This document shows positions 8,067-16,680 of a DNA stretch of 31,022 nucleotides, in pieces. The position numbers were made by a program, and so were the translations under genes. A model generated the notes under the pieces. The model was not told the DNA's origin, made no database searches, and saw only the letters and a list, made by a program, of their open reading frames with translations. The DNA is from UBA6136 sp964344495 (lineage in GTDB: Bacteria; Pseudomonadota; Gammaproteobacteria; Methylococcales; Methylococcaceae), in contig CAYFNI010000014.1 of the NCBI GenBank assembly GCA_964344495.1, positions 1-31,022 of the forward strand, given 5' to 3'. Each line of letters opens with the position of its first letter. The first letter of the stretch is position 1.

Positions 8067-8978
8067 TCAGTCGCCCCAGAGCCAGGCCGCACCGCGAACA
8101 CCGCTGGAATCGCCGAATTTCGGCGCCAGCAACCGGGTATCGACGCGGTCAGAAAACACGTAGCGGCCCCATAACTGCTGAACATTCAGATACAGACGGC
8201 GACAATTCGAGAGCCCGCCCCCCAGGACGATGGCGTCCGGATCCAGCAGGTTGATCACATGCGCCAATGCACGTGCCAACCGATCCTCGTAGCGTTGGAA
8301 TGCCGCCTCCGCAATCGCATCCCCGCCCTCGGCCCGCGCCAGGATCTCCGGCCCCGTCAACTCGCAGTCAGCACTCATTTGAAAATCGCGCTCCAGCCCG
8401 GGGCCGGAGAGATAGGTTTCGATGCAGCCCTGCCGGCCACAATAGCAGGCCGGACCGGGCCATTCGGACGCTTGCGGCCACGGCAACGGATTGTGACCCC
8501 ACTCACCGGCAATGGCATTCGGACCTTGCAGCAACTGTCCCTGGACCACGATTCCGCCCCCCACGCCGGTGCCAAGAATCACCCCGAACACGACCGAGGC
8601 TCCGGCCGCCGCGCCATCACGCGCTTCCGACAGGGCAAAACAGTCCGCATCGTTGGCGATACGGATCGGCCGCTTCAGCAGGGCAGAGAGATCCTCGATC
8701 AACGGCTGACCGTTCAGACAGACCGAATTGGCATTCTTGATCCGCCCGGTGGCGCGCGAAACCGCGCCCGGCGTACCAATCCCCACCGACCCAGTCACAC
8801 CCAATTCGGTCTCGGCTGACATGACCAGATCGCGCATGACGTCCAGGGTACCCCGATAATCCCCCTGCGGCGTCGATGCGCGGCGCCGCCAGACCTCAGC
8901 ACCGGTAGTATCCAGTGCGATCAGCTCGATCTTGGTACCACCCAGGTCAATTCCAAATCGTAGCGACTGTTGGGGCAT
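8067..8978 (-). CDS. mak: Fructokinase Mak (ROK family)
   Basis: This 303-residue ROK-family sugar kinase closely resembles E. coli Mak (302 residues), which phosphorylates fructose to fructose-6-phosphate using ATP. It has the phosphate-binding DLGGTK (11-16), the catalytic Asp in RIANDADCF (D110), and the ROK zinc site formed by GHNPLPW (H162) and CYCGRQGC (C178, C180, C185). The ending GDSSGVRGAAWLW is typical of Mak. It converges on ccmI without a gap and diverges from relA. A purine-rich AAAGAGAA precedes its ATG. N-acetylglucosamine kinase is a less likely alternative. Confidence 0.88.
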   Translation of the reverse strand: MPQQSLRFGIDLGGTKIELIALDTTGAEVWRRRASTPQGDYRGTLDVMRDLVMSAETELGVTGSVGIGTPGAVSRATGRIKNANSVCLNGQPLIEDLSALLKRPIRIANDADCFALSEARDGAAAGASVVFGVILGTGVGGGIVVQGQLLQGPNAIAGEWGHNPLPWPQASEWPGPACYCGRQGCIETYLSGPGLERDFQMSADCELTGPEILARAEGGDAIAEAAFQRYEDRLARALAHVINLLDPDAIVLGGGLSNCRRLYLNVQQLWGRYVFSDRVDTRLLAPKFGDSSGVRGAAWLWGD

Positions 8979-8990
8979 GATGAGTTCTCT

Positions 8991-9021
8991 TTGACTGAAG
9001 ATGTAGGATCAGCACCATAAT
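8991..9021 (+). promoter_or_regulatory. Candidate sigma-70 promoter upstream of relA
   Basis: In the 222-bp gap between mak and relA, TTGACT (8991-8996) and CATAAT (9016-9021) are separated by 19 bp, longer than the optimum of 17. It would give a leader of about 170 bases before the preferred relA start. The call is tentative. Confidence 0.35.
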
Positions 9022-9200
9022 CAGCAACCGCACCCGTGTCCATGCCGCCGGAACGGTGAGCAGCGACACGGGGCACCACCTTGCTGCCGGCGCCGACATC
9101 GCTCTGCCCTCACAGCCACAACGACACATTTTTGATACCATCGCCGGCCCGTAATCTGCATGCCATTCAGGCAACCCCGCCGCAGCCCGATCCGTGCGCC

Positions 9201-11369
9201 ATGAGACACACCCACTATCACGCTGACCTATCCTCGCAACCGGACATCGATCTCCTTGGCCGACTGGCTGCGGGATACACGGATGACGAGCGGGCATTGA
9301 TTGCCGAGGCCCTGTCGCTGGCGCTGGTAGCGCGCGCCGAGGACATCCGTGTCCGCCCGCGCGGGATTGACGTAGCCAATATCGTGCACCAGGTCAAGGT
9401 GGATGCCACAACGGTGCAAGTGGCGCTGTTATCCGACCCATACATCCGCGACAGCATCGACCCACAGGTCATTGAGCGCCGCTTTGGGTCCAAGACGGCT
9501 GAGCTGGTGCAAAAGGTGAACTGGCTGAACACCTTCGACGAATACCATAAGGTTGAAAGCAAGGCGCCGGATCAGGCCGAACTGTTGCGCAGCATGCTGC
9601 TGGCGGTAGTCAACGATGTACGCGCGGTGCTGGTCAAGCTGGGATACCGGTTGCAGCGTCTGCGGCTGCTGAAAGATGAACCGGATGCAGAGTTGCGCCG
9701 TACCATTGCGCTCGAGACGCTGGATTTGTTCACCCCGCTGGCAAACCGGCTGGGTGTCGGGCAACTGAAGTGGGAACTGGAGGACCTCTCCTTTCGCTAC
9801 CTTGAGCCGGACGAATACAAGCGCCTGGCCAAGTCGCTGGCCGCCAACCGGGCCGCACGCGAGAGCTTCGTCCACCACTTTATGGCCGAACTGCGCGAAA
9901 AACTCGACGCCGCCGGGGTCAAGGGGCGGGTATTCGGGCGCCCCAAACATCTCTACAGCATTCACAAGAAGATCGAGCGCAAGGACGTGCCGCTGGATGA
10001 ACTCTACGACCTGCATGCCGTACGCGTCATCGTTCAAGATGTGCAGACCTGCTACACGGTGCTGGGACTGGTACACAGCGCGTGGCTGCATATCCCGAAG
10101 GAATTCGACGACTACATCGCCAACCCGAAGGCCAACGGCTATCAATCTCTGCACACCGTGGTGATCGGACCGGAAGGGCGTCCGGTGGAAATCCAGATCC
10201 GAACCGAAGACATGCATAACTTCGCCGAATACGGTGTCGCCGCCCACTGGCGCTACAAGGAAGGCAGCAAGCAGGATCAGGCGCTGGATCAAAACGTCAA
10301 CACGCTGCGACAACTGCTGGAAAATCGGGATGATGAGCTGGGCATCCTCGACTCCTTCCGCTCCGAGCTGTTCGAGGACCAGATTTTCGTCCTCACGCCC
10401 AAGGGTCAGGTTGTGCGGCTGCGCAAGGGTGCCACGCCGGTCGACTTCGCCTACGGCATTCATACCGAAGTCGGCCACCGGTGCCGGGGAGCCAAGGTCA
10501 ACGGCCGCATCGTGCCGTTGACGCAGACGCTGAAGTCGGGTGAAAAGGTTGAAATTCTCACCGCCAAGCACGGCGGCCCCAGCCTCGGCTGGATCGACCC
10601 GCACCTGGGCTACGTCAAGACTGCCCATGCCCGCAACAAGATTCGCGCCTGGTTCCGCCAGCAGGATCACGAGCGCCACATGAAGGCGGGCAAGCTGATA
10701 TTCGATCAGGAACGGCAGCGGCTGGGCATCCGCGAGGCGGATTTCGAGCAACTGGCCAGACAGCTGCACCTGCCCCGCCCCGAGGATCTGTTCCTGGCCC
10801 TGGGTCGGGCCGACATCACCGCCGCCCAGCTGGCGGCAGCGCTCAAACCGCCGGAACTGGTGTCGAAGCTGCCCATCAAGCCGCCGCTACGCCGACGCGT
10901 CCTGCCCAAGCCCAACGCGGACGAGATCACCATCCAGGGCGTGCGCAACCTGGTCACCCATCTGGCCCGCTGCTGCGATCCGAAGCCCGGCGAACCGATC
11001 ATCGGCTTCGTCACCGTGACGCGCGGCATTGCCATCCATCGCCGCGAATGCGTCAACATCCTGCGGCTGTCACCCGAAAAGCACGGGCGGCTGATTGATG
11101 TGGCCTGGGGTACTGAGCCGGAAGGCTTCGCGGTCGAAATCGAAGCGCGGGCACTGGACCGCAAGGGGCTTCTGAAAGACATCACCCATATCCTCGCGGC
11201 CGAACACATCAACATCGTCCGTACCCAGAGCTATACCGACCCGACCGACAACACCGTCGTGATGGAGATCACGGCCGAGGTGACCGATCTGGGGCAACTC
11301 AGTCAGGCGCTGGCGCAGATCTGCGGGGTCCACAACGTGTTGGAAGCGCGGCGCAAGGAATCGGTCTGA
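9201..11369 (+). CDS. relA: GTP pyrophosphokinase RelA
   Basis: This 722-residue enzyme is predicted to make the stringent-response alarmone (p)ppGpp from ATP and GDP/GTP on stalled ribosomes. The order is a pseudo-HD domain (1-170), a synthetase domain with the RPKHLYSI loop and EFDDYIANPKANGYQSLH (from 301), a TGS domain (about 395-460), a zinc-finger region with HLARCCDPKPGEP (C591, C592) and a C-terminal ACT domain. The HD hydrolase motif is replaced (VALLSDPYIRD), and the acidic EFDD replaces the RxKD of bifunctional Rel/SpoT, so this is RelA. I prefer the ATG at 9201; the frame extends up to an ATG at 9081, but those 40 residues look unrelated to the family. It converges on the permease gene with a 4-bp gap. 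Confidence 0.93.
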   Translation: MRHTHYHADLSSQPDIDLLGRLAAGYTDDERALIAEALSLALVARAEDIRVRPRGIDVANIVHQVKVDATTVQVALLSDPYIRDSIDPQVIERRFGSKTAELVQKVNWLNTFDEYHKVESKAPDQAELLRSMLLAVVNDVRAVLVKLGYRLQRLRLLKDEPDAELRRTIALETLDLFTPLANRLGVGQLKWELEDLSFRYLEPDEYKRLAKSLAANRAARESFVHHFMAELREKLDAAGVKGRVFGRPKHLYSIHKKIERKDVPLDELYDLHAVRVIVQDVQTCYTVLGLVHSAWLHIPKEFDDYIANPKANGYQSLHTVVIGPEGRPVEIQIRTEDMHNFAEYGVAAHWRYKEGSKQDQALDQNVNTLRQLLENRDDELGILDSFRSELFEDQIFVLTPKGQVVRLRKGATPVDFAYGIHTEVGHRCRGAKVNGRIVPLTQTLKSGEKVEILTAKHGGPSLGWIDPHLGYVKTAHARNKIRAWFRQQDHERHMKAGKLIFDQERQRLGIREADFEQLARQLHLPRPEDLFLALGRADITAAQLAAALKPPELVSKLPIKPPLRRRVLPKPNADEITIQGVRNLVTHLARCCDPKPGEPIIGFVTVTRGIAIHRRECVNILRLSPEKHGRLIDVAWGTEPEGFAVEIEARALDRKGLLKDITHILAAEHINIVRTQSYTDPTDNTVVMEITAEVTDLGQLSQALAQICGVHNVLEARRKESV

Positions 11370-11373
11370 ACAC

Positions 11374-12213
11374 CTATTCCTTGACGCTCCCCAGCACCAG
11401 TCCGGCAATGTAGTGGCGCTGCAGCAGCAGGAACAGCACGACCACTGGCAATACCGTCAGTACGGCCCCGGCCATCATCAGTTCCGGATCCTGCACATGC
11501 TCGCCCATCAGATTGGCCAGCGCCACCGGCAGGGTGTGGCGTTCGCTGCCGGTCAGAATGATCAACGGCCACATGAAGTCATTCCAGCTACCCATGAAAG
11601 TGAACATCGCCAGCGTCACCAGGATGGGCCGACACAGCGGCAGCACCAGCGACCAATAAATGCGAAACTCGCCCGCCCCGTCGATCCGCGCCGCATCAAG
11701 CAGGCTGTCCGGAATGGCCAGCGCCTGCTGACGCACCATGAAAATCCCGAAAATGCTGGCCATGCCGGGAATGATCACGCCGCCGAAGGTGTTGATCAGA
11801 CCCAGGCTCTTGAGCAGCAGAAACAACGGCAACATCGCCGCCTGCGACGGGATCACCAACGCGGCCAGCAGGCTCTGGAACAGGAACGTCCGACCGGTGA
11901 AGCGCAGTTTGGCGAAGGCATAGCCTGCCATCGAATTCAGCAGCAGCGAACCCAGCGTGATGGACACCGCAATCAGCGTGCTATTGAACACGTAGCGCGC
12001 CAGTTCCAGCCGCTCGAACAGCAGCCGGTAATGCACCAGCGTCGGCCGCGATGGCCACAGCGGCGGCGGAAAGCGGGCCATCTCATCGGCCGGCATAAAT
12101 GACACCGATAGCATCCACACCAGCGGAAACAGGGTCAGCGCCGTGAGACCGACCAGCGCCAGATGCAACAGGCCCGACGTCAGTCGGCGTGGCCAGCCGG
12201 CGCGACCGCTCAT
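11374..12213 (-). CDS. Carbohydrate ABC transporter permease (MalG-type, CUT1)
   Basis: This 279-residue inner-membrane permease has six predicted spans and belongs to the CUT1 (MalG/UgpE) class. The cytoplasmic EAA loop that docks the ATPase is seen as DAARIDGAGEFRIYWSLVLPLCRP. The C-terminal LGSVKE and the WNDFMWPLI segment are also typical of MalG-like subunits. The start at 12213 overlaps the stop of the upstream permease gene by four bases (ATGA). The frame runs open further upstream, but that part lies within the neighbouring gene. Together with its neighbours it forms a sugar importer; the substrate cannot be read from the permease. The cognate ATPase is probably the one at 16681-17781. 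Confidence 0.9.
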   Translation of the reverse strand: MSGRAGWPRRLTSGLLHLALVGLTALTLFPLVWMLSVSFMPADEMARFPPPLWPSRPTLVHYRLLFERLELARYVFNSTLIAVSITLGSLLLNSMAGYAFAKLRFTGRTFLFQSLLAALVIPSQAAMLPLFLLLKSLGLINTFGGVIIPGMASIFGIFMVRQQALAIPDSLLDAARIDGAGEFRIYWSLVLPLCRPILVTLAMFTFMGSWNDFMWPLIILTGSERHTLPVALANLMGEHVQDPELMMAGAVLTVLPVVVLFLLLQRHYIAGLVLGSVKE

Positions 12214-13088
12214 CCGCGCCACCTTGCCAGTGCCCGCTGTACCAGCGTGCCCAGCAGGATGAGGATAAACAGCACGAACGCCACCGCCGCGGCATAGCCG
12301 AGGTTCCACCAGCGAAAGCCCTCCTGAAACATCAGCAAGGCCACACTCAAGGTACTGTCCCCCGGACCGCCCTGGGTCATGACATAGGGCTCGGCAAACA
12401 ACTGCACATAGCCGATCAGCGTCATCACCGTCACGAACAGGAAGGTCGGCGCCAGCATCGGCAGCGTGATATAGCGAAACTGCCGCAGGCCATCGGCGCC
12501 GTCCATCTCGGCCGCTTCATACAGGCGGCGGGGAATGCTTTGCAGGCCGGCGATGAACACCACCATGTTGAAGCCGAAGTTTTTCCAGACCGCCATGACG
12601 ATGATGCCCGGCATCGCCCAGTGCGGATCGCCCAGCCAGTCGATCGGCGCCATGCCGGCCCACCCCAGGAGGGCATTCAGAAACCCGTAGCGTGGATGGT
12701 AGAGATAGCGCCAGACCACCGCCACGGCCACCAGCGTCGTCACCACCGGCAGGAACAGCAACGAGCGAAACAGCCCCTGAAACCGCGTCAGCCGGTGATT
12801 GACCAGCAGCGCTGCGCCCAAGGACACCAGTACCGACAACGGTCCGCCGACGGCGACAAAATAGAGGGTGTTCCTGAGCGCGGTCCAGAACAGCGGATCC
12901 GCCAGCAAGCGTCGGTAGTTCTCCAGACCGATCCAGCGCAGCCGATCCGGCCGCCCCAGCGCGTAGAGGTCGAAATCAGTGAAGCTCAACAGCAACGAGG
13001 CCGCCACAGGCAGGAAAAAGAACACCAGAATCAGCCCCAGTGCCGGCGCCAGAAACCAGAAGGCTAGTGCAATACTCAAGCGGCTCAT
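12210..13088 (-). CDS. Carbohydrate ABC transporter permease (MalF/UgpA-type, CUT1)
   Basis: This 292-residue inner-membrane permease has six predicted spans and is the second transmembrane subunit of the importer. Its EAA loop reads EAAEMDGADGLRQFRYITLPMLAPT. It lacks the long periplasmic loop of enterobacterial MalF, as do UgpA and most CUT1 partners. The ATG overlaps the binding-protein stop by four bases and its own stop overlaps the next permease start, so all three minus-strand genes should be one transcript with coupled translation. Confidence 0.9.
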   Translation of the reverse strand: MSRLSIALAFWFLAPALGLILVFFFLPVAASLLLSFTDFDLYALGRPDRLRWIGLENYRRLLADPLFWTALRNTLYFVAVGGPLSVLVSLGAALLVNHRLTRFQGLFRSLLFLPVVTTLVAVAVVWRYLYHPRYGFLNALLGWAGMAPIDWLGDPHWAMPGIIVMAVWKNFGFNMVVFIAGLQSIPRRLYEAAEMDGADGLRQFRYITLPMLAPTFLFVTVMTLIGYVQLFAEPYVMTQGGPGDSTLSVALLMFQEGFRWWNLGYAAAVAFVLFILILLGTLVQRALARWRG

Positions 13089-14410
13089 GGCGTCTGACCG
13101 CTCTTTTGCGACTCCTTCGCCAGCAGCCAGCGCCGTTTAGCCAGCATCCGGTCAACCGCGGCATCCAGCGCCGCGAGCGCCGCCGCCTCGGTCAGATCCC
13201 CACGCACCGCCTGCTCGGCGTAATACTTCATCTTGTCGGCAATCTGCTCCCACTCCGGAACCCGGGGCGTCGGCAGCACGGCGTTGAGTTGCTGACGGAA
13301 CGCCTCAATCTGCGGCACCTGCCGCAACGCCGGTGCCTCCCAGGCCGAGCGTCGCGCCGGCAGGTCGCCGGTCAGGCGGTAGAACGCCAGCCCCCTGGCG
13401 GGCTCGGTGAGAAATTGCACCAGCGCCAGCGCCGTCTGGGGATGTCGAGTCTGGCGGCATACCGCCAGACTCGACCCACCCGCCAGCGACAGCCCCGGCC
13501 CTTCCGGCCCCGGCATCGGCGCGGTATCCCACCGCGATTGCTGGTCGGCCGGTAGTCGTTGCCGAAACTCCCCCACCATCCACGGGCCGCTGATATAAAA
13601 GCCGTAACGCCCCTGAGCGAAGTCCTGATACAGATTACTCATGTGGGCCTCGGCCACGGCCGGCGCAAAACCGCGGCGGAAGAAGTCGACGTACAACCGG
13701 AAGGCACGGGCAAAGGCCTCGCCTCTGAAATCACCGTAGCGGTCGCCATCGCGCAGCAGCGTGGAACCCGCCTGCAGTGCCAGAATCGCCAGCGGTTGCC
13801 ACTCGTTCAATGGCAACAGCAGAGCTGAGCGATCATCGCCGGGCAACGCCTGAATGGCCGCCATGGCGGCCTGCCACTCGCGCCAATCGCGCGGCGGTCG
13901 GGCGTAACCGGCACGCGTCAGCAAATCCTTGCGGTAGAACAGCACACGGGTGTCGACATACCAGGGCATGGCCATCAGATGGCCATCCACCTGACTGCTG
14001 GCGAGAATCCCGGGGAACAGATCCTGCACCGTTCCGGGTTCGAGGCCGCCGTCCAGCGGCAGCAGCGCCTCCAGCGCCGCGAACTCGGGAATCCAGGTGT
14101 TACCCAGCTGGATGACATCCGGCAGCGCATCGCCGGCGAAAGCGGTCAGCAACTTCTCATGGGCGGCGCTCCAGGGAATCTGCTGCACCCTGACCCGCAC
14201 GCCCGGATGCGCACGTTCAAACTCGGCCATCAGCGGCTGCACGGCTTCGCCCTCGCGGCCCATCGCCCACACGGTCAGCGTCGTGGGCGCCGACCCGTTC
14301 GGACAGCCCGCCAGCAGCAGCGCCAGCGCCACACTTCCAAGTCGCTGACCGAAGTGCCGGAAGAGCGGCTGTGGAAAACGTCGGTGGCTGTTGAATACGC
14401 GTCGGCTCAC
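13085..14410 (-). CDS. Carbohydrate ABC transporter substrate-binding lipoprotein
   Basis: This is the extracellular solute-binding subunit of the CUT1 transporter, about 441 residues from the chosen start. A lipobox LLLAGC sits at the end of a hydrophobic stretch, so the mature protein should be lipid-anchored in the periplasm. The mature part begins TTLTVWAMGREGEAVQPL, followed by FERAHPGVRVRV and DVIQLGNTWIPEF, typical of family-1 binding proteins for oligosaccharides. The start is uncertain: no ATG lies before the lipobox, and the GTG at 14410 gives a signal peptide with a long basic n-region. GTG at 14428 and TTG codons further upstream, to 14599, are also in frame, and none has a clear ribosome binding site. 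The ligand is unknown, but context suggests glucan fragments. Confidence 0.85.
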   Translation of the reverse strand: MSRRVFNSHRRFPQPLFRHFGQRLGSVALALLLAGCPNGSAPTTLTVWAMGREGEAVQPLMAEFERAHPGVRVRVQQIPWSAAHEKLLTAFAGDALPDVIQLGNTWIPEFAALEALLPLDGGLEPGTVQDLFPGILASSQVDGHLMAMPWYVDTRVLFYRKDLLTRAGYARPPRDWREWQAAMAAIQALPGDDRSALLLPLNEWQPLAILALQAGSTLLRDGDRYGDFRGEAFARAFRLYVDFFRRGFAPAVAEAHMSNLYQDFAQGRYGFYISGPWMVGEFRQRLPADQQSRWDTAPMPGPEGPGLSLAGGSSLAVCRQTRHPQTALALVQFLTEPARGLAFYRLTGDLPARRSAWEAPALRQVPQIEAFRQQLNAVLPTPRVPEWEQIADKMKYYAEQAVRGDLTEAAALAALDAAVDRMLAKRRWLLAKESQKSGQTP

Positions 14411-14635
14411 GGCAATTGGCTGGCTCACTGGAAAGACAGCACGCAAAGCACGTGCCTGTGGTTCAGGGTAACAAATTCGCACAGACCGCCCAAACGATGC
14501 CACGGGGTTAAATATCGACCTCCCGGTGGCGGTTTCGGCCGCCCGGTTCGGGTTTGTGTTCGTGCTTGGCAATGCTCTATGCTTCACCACCGTTTTCAAG
14601 GCTTACCGGTAGCGATGCGCATGGCCAAGGATGAC
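14411..14635. other. Divergent control region between the binding-protein and hydrolase genes
   Basis: These 225 bp separate the minus-strand transporter genes from the plus-strand hydrolase and ATPase genes. They should hold both promoters, but I see only weak candidates (minus strand: TTGGGC and TACCCT, 17 bp apart). The 8-bp palindrome GCACGTGC, at about 14449-14456, could be part of an operator. No regulator gene lies next to the locus. Confidence 0.4.
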
Positions 14636-16678
14636 ATGTTGAGGCACCTTCTTTGCTCCGCGAGCCTGCTGGTGTGGCTGACCCGCCCGGCCGATGCGCA
14701 TGATCTGCCCTTTCCGCCCGAGCCGGTGTTGCGGCAGGCTCTGTTCGCCGCGGATGATCAGCGGCTGCAGGGCTGGCATGCGCTGGATGGCCAGCCAGCC
14801 GACCACTGGCGCGTTGATCGCGATGGACCTGCGCGCGAACCTGACACGGGCAAATGTCTGCACCTGCATTATCAAGCCCGCGCCGGCGGCAGCTTGGCCG
14901 GCCATGGGCTGCAACTCGATCTCGATCGGTTTGATGCCAGCGACTTCGACCATCTGCAGTTCTGGATTCGGGCCGAGCACCCCGGCACGGCGCCGGAACT
15001 GGAGCTGCAATTCCGGCGTGCGCGACCGGGGCTGGCCGGACAGATGGACATCGGCTCCTTCACCGTTGGGGCGATCGGCCCGAACTGGCAGAAAATCACG
15101 ATCCCGCTCAATTATGTGGTCGGACTCAAGGACTGGCATGAACTGAGTGGCCTGGCCCTGATCCTGCCGCCGGCCACCCCGGTGTCCGGCGACGGCGGGT
15201 ATTTCATCGATGGCCTGAGTCTTATCAAAACCGGCAAGCCGGGAGCCGCAACCGGTGATCTGGTTACCGCCGTACTTAAACAGAGCTGGGAAGCCGCACA
15301 AGGGGGTGAAGTCCCCGCACGCCCGAAACTGAAGGCGCGCCTCAGCGGCTGGCCAGCCACACCGCTGATCGACCCCCAGGCGCTGCCGACCGAGGACGAG
15401 GCGTTCCTGCGCCGGCTGGCGGCCGACACCTGGCGCGGTATCGACGGCCTGACCGACCACGCGCATGGCCTGCCGCTGGACCGGGTCGAGTTTCAGCCCG
15501 GGTCGGTGGCACCGGAGAGCTCGCATATTGGCGACTACACCAACATCACCAATATCGGCATGCATTTTCTGGCGGTCACGGCAGCCTTCGAGCTGAAGCT
15601 GATCACTCGCACGCAGGCGGTCGAGCGTCTGACGACGACGCTGAATACCCTGCAAACTCTGGACACGCACCGCGGATTTTTCTTCAACTACTACAACACG
15701 ACGACACTGGAACGAACCAGCAACTTCGTCTCCTTCGTCGATTCATCCTGGCTGACCGCCGGCCTGATGGTGGCGCGGCACGCGTTTCCGGAGCTGGCCG
15801 AGCGCTGCACCCGGTTGATTGATCAGGGCAACTACCGTTTCTTTTTCGATGACCGGCATCAACTCATGTCGCACGGTTATTACATCAACCTTGGCCAGCG
15901 CTCGTCCTACCATTACGGCGTGCTGTATGCCGAATCGCGTCTGGGCAGCCTGATCGCCATCGGCAAGGGCGAGGCGCCAGAGGCGCACTGGTTCCGCATG
16001 TCGCGAACCTTTCCGCCGGAGTTCGACTGGCAGACCGGCCAACCGGTCAAGCGCGAGCCCCGCCGTGCCGGCGGGTTTACCTGGGTGGGCGGGCACTACC
16101 ACTGGCATGACCGCGACTACGTGCCGTCCTGGGGCGGCAGTCTGTTTGAGGCCCTGATGCCGATGCTGGTGCTGGACGAGTTGCAGCATGCTCCGGCCAG
16201 CCTGGGTGAAAACAGCCGCACCCACACCTACTTGCACCGGGTGTATGCCCTGCAGGATCTGGGCTATCCGGTCTGGGGCATGTCGCCCAGCTCCACGCCC
16301 GGGAGCACGGCCTACTCCGAATATGGTGTGCGCATGCTGGGGATGGCCGGCTACAAGCCGGGCGTGGTCACCCCCCACGCGGCAGCGCTGGCGCTACTGA
16401 CCGAACCGGCCGAAGCTATCCGCAACCTGCGGCGGCTGGCCAGCGACTATCCGGTCTACGGCGACTTCGGCTTCTATGATGCGGTCAACCCGATCGACCG
16501 GAGTGTCGCTCATACCTATCTGTGCCTGAACCAGGCCATGATTCTGGTGGCGCTGGCCAATCACTTGACCGACCATGCCGTGCAGAAGCATTTCGCGGCC
16601 GATCCGATCATCCAGCGGGTGTTGCCACTGCTCAAGATCGAACAGTTCCTGCCCGCACAGGCGCTTCCGGAGCGCTGA
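14636..16678 (+). CDS. Exported glycoamylase-like glycoside hydrolase (DUF3131/PF10091 type)
   Basis: This 680-residue protein begins with a signal peptide (MLRHLLCSASLLVWLTRPADAH), so it should act in the periplasm or outside. Residues about 23-215 look like a beta-sandwich carbohydrate-binding-like domain (FDHLQFWIRAEHP and NWQKITIPLNYV). Residues about 250-675 resemble DUF3131 and glycoamylase-like domains (THRGFFFNYYNTTTLERTS, SFVDSSWLTAGL, NPIDRSVAHTYLCLNQAM), a fold that includes endo-beta-1,2-glucanases. I chose ATG 14636 because AAGGA lies just before it and it gives a clean signal peptide; ATGs at 14615 and 14621 are alternatives. It is followed after two bases by the ATPase gene. 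The exact substrate is inferred, not shown. Confidence 0.75.
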   Translation: MLRHLLCSASLLVWLTRPADAHDLPFPPEPVLRQALFAADDQRLQGWHALDGQPADHWRVDRDGPAREPDTGKCLHLHYQARAGGSLAGHGLQLDLDRFDASDFDHLQFWIRAEHPGTAPELELQFRRARPGLAGQMDIGSFTVGAIGPNWQKITIPLNYVVGLKDWHELSGLALILPPATPVSGDGGYFIDGLSLIKTGKPGAATGDLVTAVLKQSWEAAQGGEVPARPKLKARLSGWPATPLIDPQALPTEDEAFLRRLAADTWRGIDGLTDHAHGLPLDRVEFQPGSVAPESSHIGDYTNITNIGMHFLAVTAAFELKLITRTQAVERLTTTLNTLQTLDTHRGFFFNYYNTTTLERTSNFVSFVDSSWLTAGLMVARHAFPELAERCTRLIDQGNYRFFFDDRHQLMSHGYYINLGQRSSYHYGVLYAESRLGSLIAIGKGEAPEAHWFRMSRTFPPEFDWQTGQPVKREPRRAGGFTWVGGHYHWHDRDYVPSWGGSLFEALMPMLVLDELQHAPASLGENSRTHTYLHRVYALQDLGYPVWGMSPSSTPGSTAYSEYGVRMLGMAGYKPGVVTPHAAALALLTEPAEAIRNLRRLASDYPVYGDFGFYDAVNPIDRSVAHTYLCLNQAMILVALANHLTDHAVQKHFAADPIIQRVLPLLKIEQFLPAQALPER

Positions 16679-16680
16679 AG

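Noticed and set aside
9081..9200. A 40-residue N-terminal extension of RelA
   Set aside because: The extra residues are Pro/His-rich and unlike RelA N-termini. The ATG at 9201 gives the expected length, though the start remains uncertain.
11413..13067. Long plus-strand open frames opposite the permease genes
   Set aside because: They are rich in Gln, His and Arg and have no domain features; the minus-strand frames encode clear ABC permeases with ATGA-coupled starts.
14449..14456. GCACGTGC palindrome as a specific regulator site
   Set aside because: An 8-bp GC-rich palindrome occurs by chance in such sequence, and no regulator gene is adjacent; kept only as a note within the control region.
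13979..14614. In-frame extension of the hydrolase gene by more than 200 codons upstream
   Set aside because: It runs antisense through the binding-protein gene and has a shadow-like composition rich in Arg, Gln and His. A signal peptide and AAGGA at 14627-14631 support the start at 14636.
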